Below are positions 42,582 to 51,581 of a DNA stretch of 54,302 nt, piece by piece (the stretch's first letter is position 1; every line of letters begins with the position of its first letter). The notes below the pieces were generated by a model, which ran no database searches, was not told the origin of the DNA, and saw only the letters and a program-made list of their open reading frames with translations. Source of the stretch: Pseudomonas sp. REP124 (GTDB lineage Bacteria; Pseudomonadota; Gammaproteobacteria; Pseudomonadales; Pseudomonadaceae); assembly GCF_020164475.1 (NCBI RefSeq), contig NZ_JAIQWX010000029.1:1-54302 (forward strand). The letters run 5' to 3'. Both the position numbers and the translations under genes were made by a program.

Positions 42582-44301
42582 CGAGCAACAACGTGCGGCC
42601 TTGACGGGGCTTTTGGGACTGGGCAGCCACTCGGCGCGCAAGAGCCATTACCCGGAACTGGCCGCCCGCCTGGATGAACTGGAAGCCGAGCGCAACCGCT
42701 ACAAATGGCTGTTCGAAAACGCCGTCCACGGGATTTTCCAGGCCAGCCTGCAAGACGGCATGCGCGCCGCCAACCCGGCGCTGGCGCGGATGCTTGGCTA
42801 TCAGGACCCACAGGCGGTGCTTTTTTCCCTGAATGACCTGGCCAGCAAACTGTTCTGCGGCGGGGCGCAGGAACTGGAGGATATCGGCGAAATCCTCCAG
42901 CGCCAGCGCAGCCTCAACGGCTACGAAACCCGTCTGCGGCGCAAGGACGGCAGCCACATCGATGTGTTGATGAACCTGTTGCTCAAGCCCGGCCAGGAAG
43001 GACTGGTGGAAGGTTTTGTCGCCGACATCACTGAGCGCAAACAGGCCCAGGAGCGCCTGCAACAGCTCAATGACGAACTGGAGCAACGGGTCACTGCGCG
43101 CACCGATGAGCTGCTCGAAGCCAACCGCAACCTGCAACAGCAGATCACCCAGCGTAAACAGATCGCCCAGGCCCTGCGCGATGCCCGGGATGCCGCCGAG
43201 GCCGCCAATCGCAGCAAGGACAAGTACCTGGCGGCAGCCAGCCATGACCTGCTGCAACCGCTGAACGCGGCGCGCTTGCTGATTTCGACCCTGCGCGAAC
43301 GCAGGTTGCCGGGAGACGAGCAGGTGCTGGTGGAGCGTACGCACCAGGCTCTTGAAGGCGCGGAGGATTTGCTCACCGATCTGCTGGACATTTCCCGGCT
43401 CGATCAGTCGGCGGTCAAGCCTGACATCGCGCCCTATCGACTGGATGAGTTGCTCGGGCCGCTGGTCTCGGAGTTCCAGTCCGTGGCCCAGGCGGCGGGC
43501 TTGAACCTGCGCGCACACATGGGCGATTTCGCCATCAGCACCGACTTGCGCCTGATGACGCGGATCCTGCGCAACTTTCTCAGCAATGCCTGCCGCTATA
43601 CCGACGAAGGCAGCATCCTGCTCGGCGCGCGGCGGCGCGGTGAGTCTCTGCGCCTGGAGGTATGGGATACAGGCCGCGGGATTCCGGCGGATCGACTCGA
43701 TTCGATTTTCCTCGAATTCAACCAGCTGGATGTCGGGCGCGCTGCAGACCGCAAGGGCGTAGGCCTGGGGCTGGCGATTGTCGAGCGTATCGCCAAGATC
43801 CTTGGTTATCCCGTCGGCGTGCGATCGCGGCCTGGGCGCGGATCGATGTTCAGCATCGATGTGCCGCTGTCCCATGACATTCCCTTGCCGATCGGCCAGA
43901 GCGTACCGCAGCCGAGCACCGGAGACCCATTGCCGGGCCGCAGATTGCTGGTGCTGGACAATGAAGTGAGCATTCTGCAAAGCATGAGCGCGTTGCTCGG
44001 GCAGTGGGGCTGCGAAGTGGTCACGGCTACTGATGAAAGTGCGGCGCTGGCGGCGTTGGCGGGGAGGGCACCGGAGTTGATTCTGGCGGATTACCACCTT
44101 GATCACGCCGTGATCGGCTGCGACGTGGTGCGGCATTTGCGCGAGCATTTCCACCAGTCGATACCCGCGGTAATCATCACCGCAGACCGTACCGACCAGT
44201 GCCGAAGCGCCCTGCAACGACTCGACGCGCCGCTGCTGAATAAACCGGTCAAACCCGGCAAGTTGCGCGCGGTACTGAGCCAGTTGCTGGGCACCCCCTG
44301 A
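42565..44301 (+). CDS. ercS: Hybrid sensor histidine kinase ErcS
   Basis: A 578-residue soluble kinase with one PAS domain (about 35-160, RYKWLFENAVHGIFQ), a coiled coil (about 165-215), a HisKA domain with His227 (AAASHDLLQPLNAARLL), an ATPase domain (NFLSNACRYTDEG, GVGLGLAIVERI) and a receiver with Asp509 (LILADYHLD). The kinase, ATPase and receiver parts are close in wording to those of PedS2 at 17692, so the two are paralogs. Two earlier in-frame starts exist; 42565 is taken because GAGG precedes it by 7 nt. It overlaps ercA, as in P. aeruginosa (PA1991-PA1992). Confidence 0.93.
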   Translation: MAKPSDEQQRAALTGLLGLGSHSARKSHYPELAARLDELEAERNRYKWLFENAVHGIFQASLQDGMRAANPALARMLGYQDPQAVLFSLNDLASKLFCGGAQELEDIGEILQRQRSLNGYETRLRRKDGSHIDVLMNLLLKPGQEGLVEGFVADITERKQAQERLQQLNDELEQRVTARTDELLEANRNLQQQITQRKQIAQALRDARDAAEAANRSKDKYLAAASHDLLQPLNAARLLISTLRERRLPGDEQVLVERTHQALEGAEDLLTDLLDISRLDQSAVKPDIAPYRLDELLGPLVSEFQSVAQAAGLNLRAHMGDFAISTDLRLMTRILRNFLSNACRYTDEGSILLGARRRGESLRLEVWDTGRGIPADRLDSIFLEFNQLDVGRAADRKGVGLGLAIVERIAKILGYPVGVRSRPGRGSMFSIDVPLSHDIPLPIGQSVPQPSTGDPLPGRRLLVLDNEVSILQSMSALLGQWGCEVVTATDESAALAALAGRAPELILADYHLDHAVIGCDVVRHLREHFHQSIPAVIITADRTDQCRSALQRLDAPLLNKPVKPGKLRAVLSQLLGTP

Positions 44302-44313
44302 TCACCGCAAACC

Positions 44314-44413
44314 TGTAGGAGCGAGCACGCTCGCGATGGAGGCACAGGCACCGCAGGGTGTCAGGCCGCCAACTTTATCGTTGGCGACCATCGCGAGCAT
44401 GCTCGCTCCTACA
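44314..44413. repeat. REPIN, 100 bp
   Basis: A complete copy between the convergent ercS and TRAP large-permease genes. It marks the right-hand end of the alcohol oxidation locus. Confidence 0.9.
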
Positions 44414-44464
44414 GGGTTTACGCTATGCCAATGCAGGAGCTTCCAGGCTGCGAGCTTTGGCGTT

Positions 44465-45745
44465 TTACAACACCAAATGCGGCAACCACAGCGACAGTGC
44501 CGGGATATACGTCACGGCTATCAGCACCAGGAACAGCACGGCGTAAAACGGCAGCAAGGCCTTCACGGTCGTTTCGATTGACACCTTACCCACCGCAGAC
44601 CCCACAAAAAGTACCGCGCCCACCGGCGGTGTAATCAGGCCGATGCCCAGGTTGACCAGCATGATCATGCCAAACTGCACCGGATCCACGCCAATGCCGA
44701 GAATCACCGGCATCAGGATCGGCGTCAGGATCAGGATCAGCGGCGCCATGTCCATCACTGTACCGAGCAACAGCAGCATGACGTTGATGCACATCAGAAT
44801 CACGTAGCGGTTGTCCGACAGGGTCAGGAACAGCGTGGTGATCTTCGCCGGGATCTGCATCAGGGTCATGATGTAGCCGAAGCTGGCGGCAAAACCGATC
44901 AGGATCATCACGATCGAAATCGTCCGTACCGTGCGATGCATCAGTTTCGGCAGTTCACTCCACTTGTAGTCGCGATAGATGAACATGGTCACGAAAAACG
45001 ACCAGAGCACGGCGATCGCCGCCGATTCGGTGGCGGTGAAAATGCCCGACAGAATGCCGCCGAGGATGATCACCATGGCCATCAGGCCCCACATCGCTTC
45101 GCCGCAGATCTTCAGCGCTTCGCGCATCGGAATCACTTCGCCCTTGGGGTAGTCGCGCTTCTTGGCGAAGATCAGGCACAGGACCATCAGGCACGCGCTC
45201 ATCAACAGGCCCGGGACCACGCCGGCCATGAACAGCGAGGCAATCGACACCGTGCCGCCCGCCGCCAGCGAATAGAGCACCGAGTTGTGACTTGGCGGTG
45301 TCAGCAGGGCCTGCACCGAGCCGCTGACGGTCACCGCCGTGGCGAATTCCCTTGGATAGCCGCGGCGTTCCATTTCCGGGATCAGCACCGAACCGACGGA
45401 CGCGGTATCAGCGACCGAGGAGCCGGAGATCGCGCCGAAGAAGGTCGAGGCCATGATGTTGACCAGCGACAGGCCTCCGCGTACGAAACCCACCAGCACC
45501 CCGGCGAACGCCACCAGGCGTCGTGACATGCCGCCTTCGGCCATGATCGCGCCGGCCAGGACGAAGAACGGAATCGCCAGCAGGGAGAATTTGTTCACGC
45601 CCCCCGCAACCTGAATCATCAGGGCCTGGAAGGGAATGTCGATCCACCAGGCACCGATCAGGGCCGAGAGCCCCAGGGCGTAGGCGACCGGCATGCCGAT
45701 CAGGATCAATGCGATAAAACTGCCCAGCAGAATCAAAGCGTCCAT
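44465..45745 (-). CDS. TRAP transporter large permease (DctM type)
   Basis: A 426-residue membrane protein with about 12 hydrophobic segments, the sodium-coupled transport subunit of a TRAP system. The segments IPFFVLAGAIMAEGGMSRRL, SVADTASVGSVLIPEM and TPPVGAVLFVGSAVGKVS are signatures of DctM. It is the last gene of a five-gene minus-strand cluster and directly abuts the small permease. With the neighbours the likely cargo is a uronic acid. Confidence 0.94.
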   Translation of the reverse strand: MDALILLGSFIALILIGMPVAYALGLSALIGAWWIDIPFQALMIQVAGGVNKFSLLAIPFFVLAGAIMAEGGMSRRLVAFAGVLVGFVRGGLSLVNIMASTFFGAISGSSVADTASVGSVLIPEMERRGYPREFATAVTVSGSVQALLTPPSHNSVLYSLAAGGTVSIASLFMAGVVPGLLMSACLMVLCLIFAKKRDYPKGEVIPMREALKICGEAMWGLMAMVIILGGILSGIFTATESAAIAVLWSFFVTMFIYRDYKWSELPKLMHRTVRTISIVMILIGFAASFGYIMTLMQIPAKITTLFLTLSDNRYVILMCINVMLLLLGTVMDMAPLILILTPILMPVILGIGVDPVQFGMIMLVNLGIGLITPPVGAVLFVGSAVGKVSIETTVKALLPFYAVLFLVLIAVTYIPALSLWLPHLVL

Positions 45746-46273
45746 TCAGGCAGCCCCTTCGTTTTCTTCCACGAGGTCGAAGCGCACGACCCGACGGTTG
45801 CTCTGATCGCCGAGCAGGAGTTTTTCCAGGACAAAGATCAGCGTCAGCAGGCCACCCACCGGGATCGGCATGTAAGTGATGCCGACCCGCAAGGTGGGCA
45901 GGGCGCTCATGTACTGGTTCCAGGTCGAGATGCAAAGCTTGGTGCCCCAGATCGTCATGAACAGGCAGATGGTCGCCATCAGCAATTGCGCGACGATGCT
46001 CATGGTCTTGCGCAGATGCGGCGGCAGGCGATCGGTGAGCATCGCTACAGCCATATGCGAACCTGAGCGATAGCTTGCGGCGGCGCCGATGAAGGTGAAC
46101 ACCATCATCAGCAGGATCGCCGTGGGCTCCGGCCAGCTGGAGCCGGTGCCAAGCACATAGCGGGCGAACACGCCCCAGGGAATGATCAGGGAAATGGTCA
46201 GGACCGACAGACCGGCGATCCAGATACAGGCCATATACAGCCTGTCGTTGACGCGCAGCGCGAGATTCTTCAT
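45746..46273 (-). CDS. TRAP transporter small permease (DctQ type)
   Basis: A 175-residue protein with four membrane segments, the small partner of DctM. WGVFARYVLGTGSSWPEPTAILLMMVFTFIGAAASYR covers the usual DctQ core with the conserved Trp-Pro-Glu. Its stop directly precedes the large-permease start. Confidence 0.92.
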   Translation of the reverse strand: MKNLALRVNDRLYMACIWIAGLSVLTISLIIPWGVFARYVLGTGSSWPEPTAILLMMVFTFIGAAASYRSGSHMAVAMLTDRLPPHLRKTMSIVAQLLMATICLFMTIWGTKLCISTWNQYMSALPTLRVGITYMPIPVGGLLTLIFVLEKLLLGDQSNRRVVRFDLVEENEGAA

Positions 46274-46350
46274 CGGGTTTCACCGTAACCGGGCGCGCAC
46301 GGAGGTTTGCCAACCGCCGTGGCGTCGGGCCTTTCAGGAGAGCGGTAGGG

Positions 46351-47322
46351 TTACTGCACGGCTTCGATGCGCTTGATCAGATCGGCATAGGGTGCGCCGT
46401 ATTTCTCGCGGATCGAGGCGGTCGCTTCGTAGAAAGGTTTCTTGTCGACGGTGATGAATTCGACGCCGGCCGCCTTGAGTTTTTCCTCGCTGCTGGCGGA
46501 TTTGGCGTCCCACAACGTGCGTTCCTGAGCCTGGGCGGCTTTGGCAGTTTTCTTCACCAATACCTGCTGCTCGGGAGTGAGTTTTTCCCAGGTGATTTTC
46601 GACATCACGATGGGCTCCGGCAGGATCAGGTGTCCGGTCAGGCTGTAGAACTTGGCGCTCTGAAAGTGGTTGTGTTCGAGCAGAGTCGGCGGATTGTTTT
46701 CCGCGCCGTCGATCACCCCGGTCTGCAGGGCGCTGAAGATTTCACCGGTGTCCATGGCGATGCCGTTGCCGCCCATGGCGTTGATGGTGTCGATGAACAT
46801 CGGGTTGCCTTGCACACGGATCTTCATCCCCTTGAGGTCTTCGAGGCTGCGCACCGGCTTTTTGGTGTAGATGTTGCGGGTGCCGCCGTCCATCCAGGCC
46901 AGGGCCACCAGGTTGAATTCGGAGTTGGTGATCTTGTCGAGGATCTCGTCGCCGACTTCGCCGTCGATGACTTTGCGCATGTGTGCCTGGTCGCGGAACA
47001 CGAAGGGCATGTTGAACACGTTCACGTCGGGCACCACCGGCCCGACGATGCCGAGGCTGACCCGGGCCATCTGGATGGCGCCGACCTGAGCCTGTTCGAT
47101 CACCTCCTTCTCCGAGCCGAGCACGCCGCCGGCGAACATCTTGAAGGTCAGTTTGCCGTCGCTTTCCGCCACCAGCGTCTTGCCCAGCTGTTCCTCGGCC
47201 ACCACTGTCGGATAACCGGCGGGGTGGATGTCGGCGAATTTGATTTCCAGTGCCTGGGCGGCGTTGCCGAGGATGAAGGTGAGCGGGAGCGAAGCGAGGA
47301 GCAAGGTGCGTTTGAAGTCCAT
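46351..47322 (-). CDS. TRAP transporter substrate-binding protein (DctP type)
   Basis: A 323-residue exported binding protein; the signal peptide ends near AAQA (residue 25). Typical DctP segments are KFADIHPAGYPTVVAEE, MAGGVLGSEKEVIEQ-like FAGGVLGSEKEVIEQ, the arginine-containing LEDLKGMKIRVQGNP that contacts the carboxylate, and GAENNPPTLLEHNH. The start MDFKRTLLL gives a complete signal peptide. In other bacteria such proteins beside uronate dehydrogenase bind glucuronate and galacturonate; that assignment is inference from neighbours. Confidence 0.92.
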   Translation of the reverse strand: MDFKRTLLLASLPLTFILGNAAQALEIKFADIHPAGYPTVVAEEQLGKTLVAESDGKLTFKMFAGGVLGSEKEVIEQAQVGAIQMARVSLGIVGPVVPDVNVFNMPFVFRDQAHMRKVIDGEVGDEILDKITNSEFNLVALAWMDGGTRNIYTKKPVRSLEDLKGMKIRVQGNPMFIDTINAMGGNGIAMDTGEIFSALQTGVIDGAENNPPTLLEHNHFQSAKFYSLTGHLILPEPIVMSKITWEKLTPEQQVLVKKTAKAAQAQERTLWDAKSASSEEKLKAAGVEFITVDKKPFYEATASIREKYGAPYADLIKRIEAVQ

Positions 47323-47386
47323 GGGGCATTTCTCCAGTCTTGTTATTTTTGTATTCAAAAGCGCAGCGGTGCAGCGGGAGCGGTCG

Positions 47387-48280
47387 TTAAAACAGATCGT
47401 TGAACAGAGGTTCGGGCAAGCCCTTCACGCCGGGATCGAGGGCGAACACGCCGCCGGCAATGGAATGTGGATCAAGGTCATTGCCGGGGCGGATCGAGGT
47501 CACGAACAGCGTGTCCAGTCGACTGCCGCCGAAGGCGCACATGGTCGGTTTTTTCACCGGGACGGCGAGGGAACGGTCCAGTCGTCCATCGGGGGTGAAA
47601 CGGTGAATCAGCCCGGCGTCGTTGGCGCAGATCCAATAGCAGCCCTCGGCATCCACCGCGGCACCGTCGGGACGGCCGCAAAACTTGCGCATGTCGACGA
47701 ACACCCGGCGATTGCTCGGCGTACCGCTGTCGATGTCGTAGTCGAACGCCCAGATCTGCTGGATCTGCGGGTGCGAGTCGGACAGGTACATCGTGCGTCC
47801 GTCCGGGCTGAAGGCCAGGCCGTTGGGCACGATGAAGCCACTCAGGCGCGGTGTCAGCGGTCCCTCTTGGCCGGCGCTATAGCGGAACAGCGCGCCATCG
47901 TCGGCATTGGCGCCCATGTCCAGCACCATGCTGCCGGCCCAGAAACGCCCTTGGCGATCGCAGCGACCATCGTTGAGGCGCATGTCGGGGCGAATGTGGT
48001 CGACCGCGGCCAAAGGTTCGCTGTCGAGGCTGCCATCGTTATGGGCATGCAAATGGAAGAAGCCGCTTTCCATGCCGGCGACCCAGCCACCGTCAGGATG
48101 ACGGGCGATGCAGGCGAGCATTTCCGGCGTTCTCCAGCTCTCGACATGTCCGCGCTCGGCGCTCCAGCGCTGCAAGCCTCCGGCGGGAATATCGACCCAG
48201 TACAGGGCGTTTTCCTCGGCGACCCAGACCGGGCTTTCACCGACTGCGTTGCGGGCATCGACAATCAATTCGGCTTGCAT
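47387..48280 (-). CDS. SMP-30/gluconolactonase-family lactonase
   Basis: A 297-residue soluble six-bladed beta-propeller. The metal-binding residues are in GESPVW (Glu15), RLNDGRCD, PNGLAFSPDG and PDGAAVDAEG. Next to uronate dehydrogenase it most likely opens the aldarolactone that enzyme makes. It lies between udh and the TRAP genes on the same strand. Confidence 0.9.
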   Translation of the reverse strand: MQAELIVDARNAVGESPVWVAEENALYWVDIPAGGLQRWSAERGHVESWRTPEMLACIARHPDGGWVAGMESGFFHLHAHNDGSLDSEPLAAVDHIRPDMRLNDGRCDRQGRFWAGSMVLDMGANADDGALFRYSAGQEGPLTPRLSGFIVPNGLAFSPDGRTMYLSDSHPQIQQIWAFDYDIDSGTPSNRRVFVDMRKFCGRPDGAAVDAEGCYWICANDAGLIHRFTPDGRLDRSLAVPVKKPTMCAFGGSRLDTLFVTSIRPGNDLDPHSIAGGVFALDPGVKGLPEPLFNDLF

Positions 48281-48329
48281 GGCGATTCATTCCCTTGGCG
48301 TTGTGATGAAGATCCAGTGACGGCTTGAC

Positions 48330-49154
48330 TCAATCTCCGAAGGGGCCGGCTGCGCAGAAGGCACCGCCCTGGTAGATCCGCGCCGGATCATCGGCAGCTG
48401 GCAGTGGCTGGGCTTCGACTTTTTCGCGAAACACTTCGGAGGTGTCTTTGGGGGCAAAGCCCAGGCGGGAGGCGAGATGGTTGTCCCACCAGACGTCCTT
48501 GTTGTCAGACATCCCGTAAACCACTGTGTGGCCAACGTCGGGGGTGTACAACGCGCGTTCGAGCAATTGGGTGAGATCGCTGAAGCTCAGCCAGGTGCTC
48601 ATCATCCGGCGGTTCTGCGGCTCCGGGAACGAGGAGCCGATGCGTACGCTGACGGTTTCGATGCCGTAGCGGTCGAAGTAAAACGTCGCCATGTCCTCGC
48701 CGTAAGACTTGGACAGGCCGTAGTAGCTGTCCGGGCGTCGAGGGGAGTGGGCGTCGATCACTTCATCCTGCTTGTAGAAGCCGATGACGTGGTTGGAGCT
48801 CGCGAAGATGATGCGTTTGACCCCATGCCGGCGGGCCGCTTCGTAGATGTGGAACACCCCGCAGATGTTGGCACCGAGGATTTCTTCGAAGGCATGTTCG
48901 GTGGAGACGCCGCCAAAGTGCAGGATCGCGTCCACGCCTTCGACCAGTTGGTGCACGGCCTGCTTGTCGGAAAGGTCGCAGACCACGACTTCTTCACGGT
49001 CATCGATGGCTGGCGCCATGGGGGCGATGTCCGAGAGGCGAATGACATTGGCATGGGGGCGCAGGCTGTCGCGCAAGACTGTGCCCAGCCCGCCGGCGGC
49101 GCCGGTCAGAAGCAGGCGATTGAACGGAGCGCGTGTCGATGCAGTGGTCGTCAT
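48330..49154 (-). CDS. udh: Uronate dehydrogenase
   Basis: A 274-residue NAD-dependent SDR-like epimerase-fold enzyme that oxidises D-glucuronate and D-galacturonate to the aldaro-1,5-lactones. The cofactor motif is TGAAGGLG, and the catalytic YxxxK is in SYYGLSKSYGE, with the serine in FASSNHVIGFY. Length and the NxHxxG-like HFGGVSTEHAF segment fit Udh of P. syringae and P. putida. The start at 49154 gives the usual N-terminus. It is the first gene of the cluster udh-lactonase-TRAP. The upstream DNA has a weak dyad, GTTGTCGTATGAC (49194-49206), that could be a regulator site. Confidence 0.9.
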   Translation of the reverse strand: MTTTASTRAPFNRLLLTGAAGGLGTVLRDSLRPHANVIRLSDIAPMAPAIDDREEVVVCDLSDKQAVHQLVEGVDAILHFGGVSTEHAFEEILGANICGVFHIYEAARRHGVKRIIFASSNHVIGFYKQDEVIDAHSPRRPDSYYGLSKSYGEDMATFYFDRYGIETVSVRIGSSFPEPQNRRMMSTWLSFSDLTQLLERALYTPDVGHTVVYGMSDNKDVWWDNHLASRLGFAPKDTSEVFREKVEAQPLPAADDPARIYQGGAFCAAGPFGD

Positions 49155-49363
49155 GGAAATCCCTTTACACGTTCTTATTATTGGTCGTTGTAGGTTGTCG
49201 TATGACTGTGCGGGAGTATTGGTGGGGTTTTCGCGTCTTGTCAACGCGACGTTTTGGGAAATTGACGAGAGGGCGTACGGATACTGGCCCGTGCAGAGGC
49301 TATCGAATGCACCGTGGCTGCGATCTTCTGGGCGTACGATGTGTTGCGTCTGTATCAGACCCC
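49155..49363. other. Intergenic region upstream of udh
   Basis: Together with the REPIN that follows, this makes a 318-bp stretch without a gene between udh and copD. It must hold the udh promoter. Beyond the weak dyad at 49194-49206 and an inverted pair GTCTTGTC/CAACGCGAC-like region, nothing is recognised and no reading frame with a ribosome site was found. Confidence 0.5.
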
Positions 49364-49463
49364 TGTAGGAGCGAGCATGCTCGCGATGGAGGCACAGACA
49401 CCGCGGGGTGTCAGGCAGCCAACGTTTTCGTTGACGACCATCGCGAGCGTGCTCGCTCCTACA
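49364..49463. repeat. REPIN, 100 bp
   Basis: A complete copy in the orientation of 3011. It starts 210 bp upstream of udh and ends 10 bp before the copD stop codon. Confidence 0.9.
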
Positions 49464-49472
49464 GGGATTGCG

Positions 49473-50330
49473 TCAGCCTGAAATCATCGGGGGCAGGGTG
49501 CCCAGCAACGAGACTGCCGCGACCGCGCCCATCCCCAGCAACCACTCCAGCAGCACACTGCGGCGCAACGTCGGAAGGTGTTGTTCGCAGTCGTTGATGC
49601 GCAACCGGTTGAACAGCGCCAACCCGAGCATCGCACCCACCAGCGAAACCTTGATCAACAGGATCAAGGCAAAGCCGGTAAACAGGGGCGTGGGCCAGAA
49701 CGCTCCGGTCAGGGCGCGAACGTTGATCAAGCCGGTGATCAGCAAGCCGGCCACCAGGCCATAGCCGACGCCACTGAACTTGCGTAACAACGTCTCGATG
49801 GAATGCCCGTCAGGTCGACGCAGGATCAGAAGCAGCAGCATCAGCCCGCCGAGCCACACGCTGACGCAGGTCAGGTGAAGCAGTTGATTGAACATCAACC
49901 ATCGGCCTTCGACGCCATCGAACATGGCGCCATGACCGATCGGAGCGAGGGTCGCCAGCAGCAGACCGCCGAGGATCAGTTGCAGGGTTCGGTTAGCCCG
50001 TAGCGGTGACAGCAGCAACAGAAGCAGCAGGGCGTTGATCAGCAAGTGCCAGCGCCACACCTGGCCGAAGAATGTGCGCTCGAGCACCAGGTGCAGCGTC
50101 GATGGGTCAGACGCCGCACTCCAGTTTCCGGCCATGCTGGCGGTGACCAGCAGCAACCAGCCCACGCCGCTGATCAGCGCCACCGCCACCAGCCAGCGAC
50201 AGACAAAGGCCAACGATTGATCGAGCGCAGTGTCGCGCCCCAGCAGCAGCGGTTTGAACACCCAGGCCCCGAACAGCATCAGCACCATGGTGAAATGCAG
50301 GAAGCGGCACAGCACCATCGCATCGGTCAT
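49473..50330 (-). CDS. copD: Copper resistance membrane protein CopD
   Basis: A 285-residue integral membrane protein with about eight hydrophobic segments. HFTMVLMLFGAWVFKPLLLG at the start, the conserved histidines in LINALLLLLLL and APIGHGAMFDG, and HLTCVSVWLGGLMLLLLIL are typical of CopD. It is thought to move copper across the inner membrane together with CopC. It begins 3 bp after the copC stop. Confidence 0.9.
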   Translation of the reverse strand: MTDAMVLCRFLHFTMVLMLFGAWVFKPLLLGRDTALDQSLAFVCRWLVAVALISGVGWLLLVTASMAGNWSAASDPSTLHLVLERTFFGQVWRWHLLINALLLLLLLSPLRANRTLQLILGGLLLATLAPIGHGAMFDGVEGRWLMFNQLLHLTCVSVWLGGLMLLLLILRRPDGHSIETLLRKFSGVGYGLVAGLLITGLINVRALTGAFWPTPLFTGFALILLIKVSLVGAMLGLALFNRLRINDCEQHLPTLRRSVLLEWLLGMGAVAAVSLLGTLPPMISG

Positions 50331-50333
50331 GTA

Positions 50334-50693
50334 TTACTGGCCCACCTTGAAGGCATAGGCGCCTTCGCTCTTGTGGGTGTCGACCGACACAACATGCCAT
50401 TCGACCTTGTAATCGCCCGCGGTGAACGGCACCGCCGGGGTGACGATCAGGGTCTTCTTGTCACTCTGAGTGGTCAGGCTTTTCACCAGGACATCGGCGC
50501 CGTCCTTGGTAATCGTCACTTTGGAAAAGTCGGCTTCAACGCCTTCGGAAAACGTCAGGCTCAGTTCCGCCGGCGGGCTGACGGTGCTGTCGGCGGCGGG
50601 CGTCTGGCTCTTCAAATGAGCATGGGCCCACACCGAGGACGCGGCAAAAAGTGAGCCGAGCAGCGCGGTGGTGATCAGGGTTTTCTTAAACAT
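50334..50693 (-). CDS. copC: Periplasmic copper-binding protein CopC
   Basis: A 119-residue protein with a signal peptide cleaved after SVWA, giving a mature protein that begins with histidine (HAHLKSQTPA). The amino-terminal His and the later Asp-x-His (VSVDTHKSEG) form the copper(II) site. No methionine-rich copper(I) loop is present, so it is of the single-site type. It is the first gene of a copC-copD pair; no CopRS regulator is adjacent. Confidence 0.94.
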   Translation of the reverse strand: MFKKTLITTALLGSLFAASSVWAHAHLKSQTPAADSTVSPPAELSLTFSEGVEADFSKVTITKDGADVLVKSLTTQSDKKTLIVTPAVPFTAGDYKVEWHVVSVDTHKSEGAYAFKVGQ

Positions 50694-50832
50694 GTTCAAT
50701 CCCTCGATGGCAGGTTCGATGTGGGCGCAAGTCTAGTCGGGGCGTACCGGTTTCAGGAAGTTTGCCGTTCCCCTGTCGCCGCGTGTCAGAGCGGATGCTA
50801 GTCTTGTTTAACGCTGTTGTCAGGGAGCCCAC

Positions 50833-51453
50833 ATGGGCAATCACAAGATCGAGATTCGTCGCAGTAACGTCGAGAAAATTCTCCTCGCCGCCGAAAAGGT
50901 CTTCGCCGAAAAAGGCTTCGGCAGCACCGCCATGGCCGACATCGCCGCCGAGGTCCAACTGCCGCGTTCCAACCTGCATTACTACTTCAGCACCAAGACC
51001 GAGTTGTACAGCGCCGTGCTGTTCGACCTGCTGGAAGTGTGGAAGCAGGATGCGCTGTGCTTCGAGATGTTCGACGACCCCCGCGTGGTCCTCAGCAGCT
51101 ACATCCGCGCCAAGATGCACCACTCCCGCACCCGTCCCTACGGCTCTAAAGTCTGGGCCAACGAAATCATCCACGGCGCCCCGACCCTGGGCGAAGCCCT
51201 GGACGCCAGCCTCTATGACTGGGCCAAGATGAAGGAAGCGAAGATCCGCCAGTGGGTCGACGATAAACGCATCCTGCCGGTGGAGCCCTCAAGCCTGCTC
51301 CACATGATCTGGGCCTCGACCCAGCATTACGCGGATTTCGATCATCAGGTGAACATTCTCAACGAGCATCAGGCGCTGTCGGACATGCAGTTCGAGCGGG
51401 CGGTGCAGACGGTGACGCAGGTGATCTTGCGGGGGATTGGGTTGGAGCCTTGA
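50833..51453 (+). CDS. TetR-family regulator, RutR-like
   Basis: A 206-residue repressor. The N-terminal helix-turn-helix is at about residues 15-60 (AEKVFAEKGFGSTAMADIAAEVQLPRSNLHYYF in outline), and the C-terminal domain resembles the YcdC/RutR group (WANEIIHGAP, HMIWASTQHYADF). RutR senses uracil and controls pyrimidine breakdown, and the neighbouring preA-preT genes degrade pyrimidines, so it is a likely local regulator. The two transcription units face each other. Confidence 0.88.
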   Translation: MGNHKIEIRRSNVEKILLAAEKVFAEKGFGSTAMADIAAEVQLPRSNLHYYFSTKTELYSAVLFDLLEVWKQDALCFEMFDDPRVVLSSYIRAKMHHSRTRPYGSKVWANEIIHGAPTLGEALDASLYDWAKMKEAKIRQWVDDKRILPVEPSSLLHMIWASTQHYADFDHQVNILNEHQALSDMQFERAVQTVTQVILRGIGLEP

Positions 51454-51478
51454 GGTTGTCGCTGTTGCGGACGGCCTA

Positions 51479-51557
51479 TTCGCGGGCAAGCCTCGCTCCT
51501 ACAGGGTTATCCGGCAAACGACCGCAAAACCTGTAGGAGCGAGGCTTGTCCGCGAAG
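51479..51557. repeat. Inverted REP pair in tail-to-tail order
   Basis: TTCGCGGGCAAGCCTCGCTC at 51479 onward and, from 51532, TGTAGGAGCGAGGCTTGTCC. The TCCTACA/TGTAGGA ends face each other, as in the pair at 7005. It lies between the convergent RutR-like gene and preA. Confidence 0.82.
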
Positions 51558-51581
51558 GCGTCGGTTCAGACGCCGCAAATT

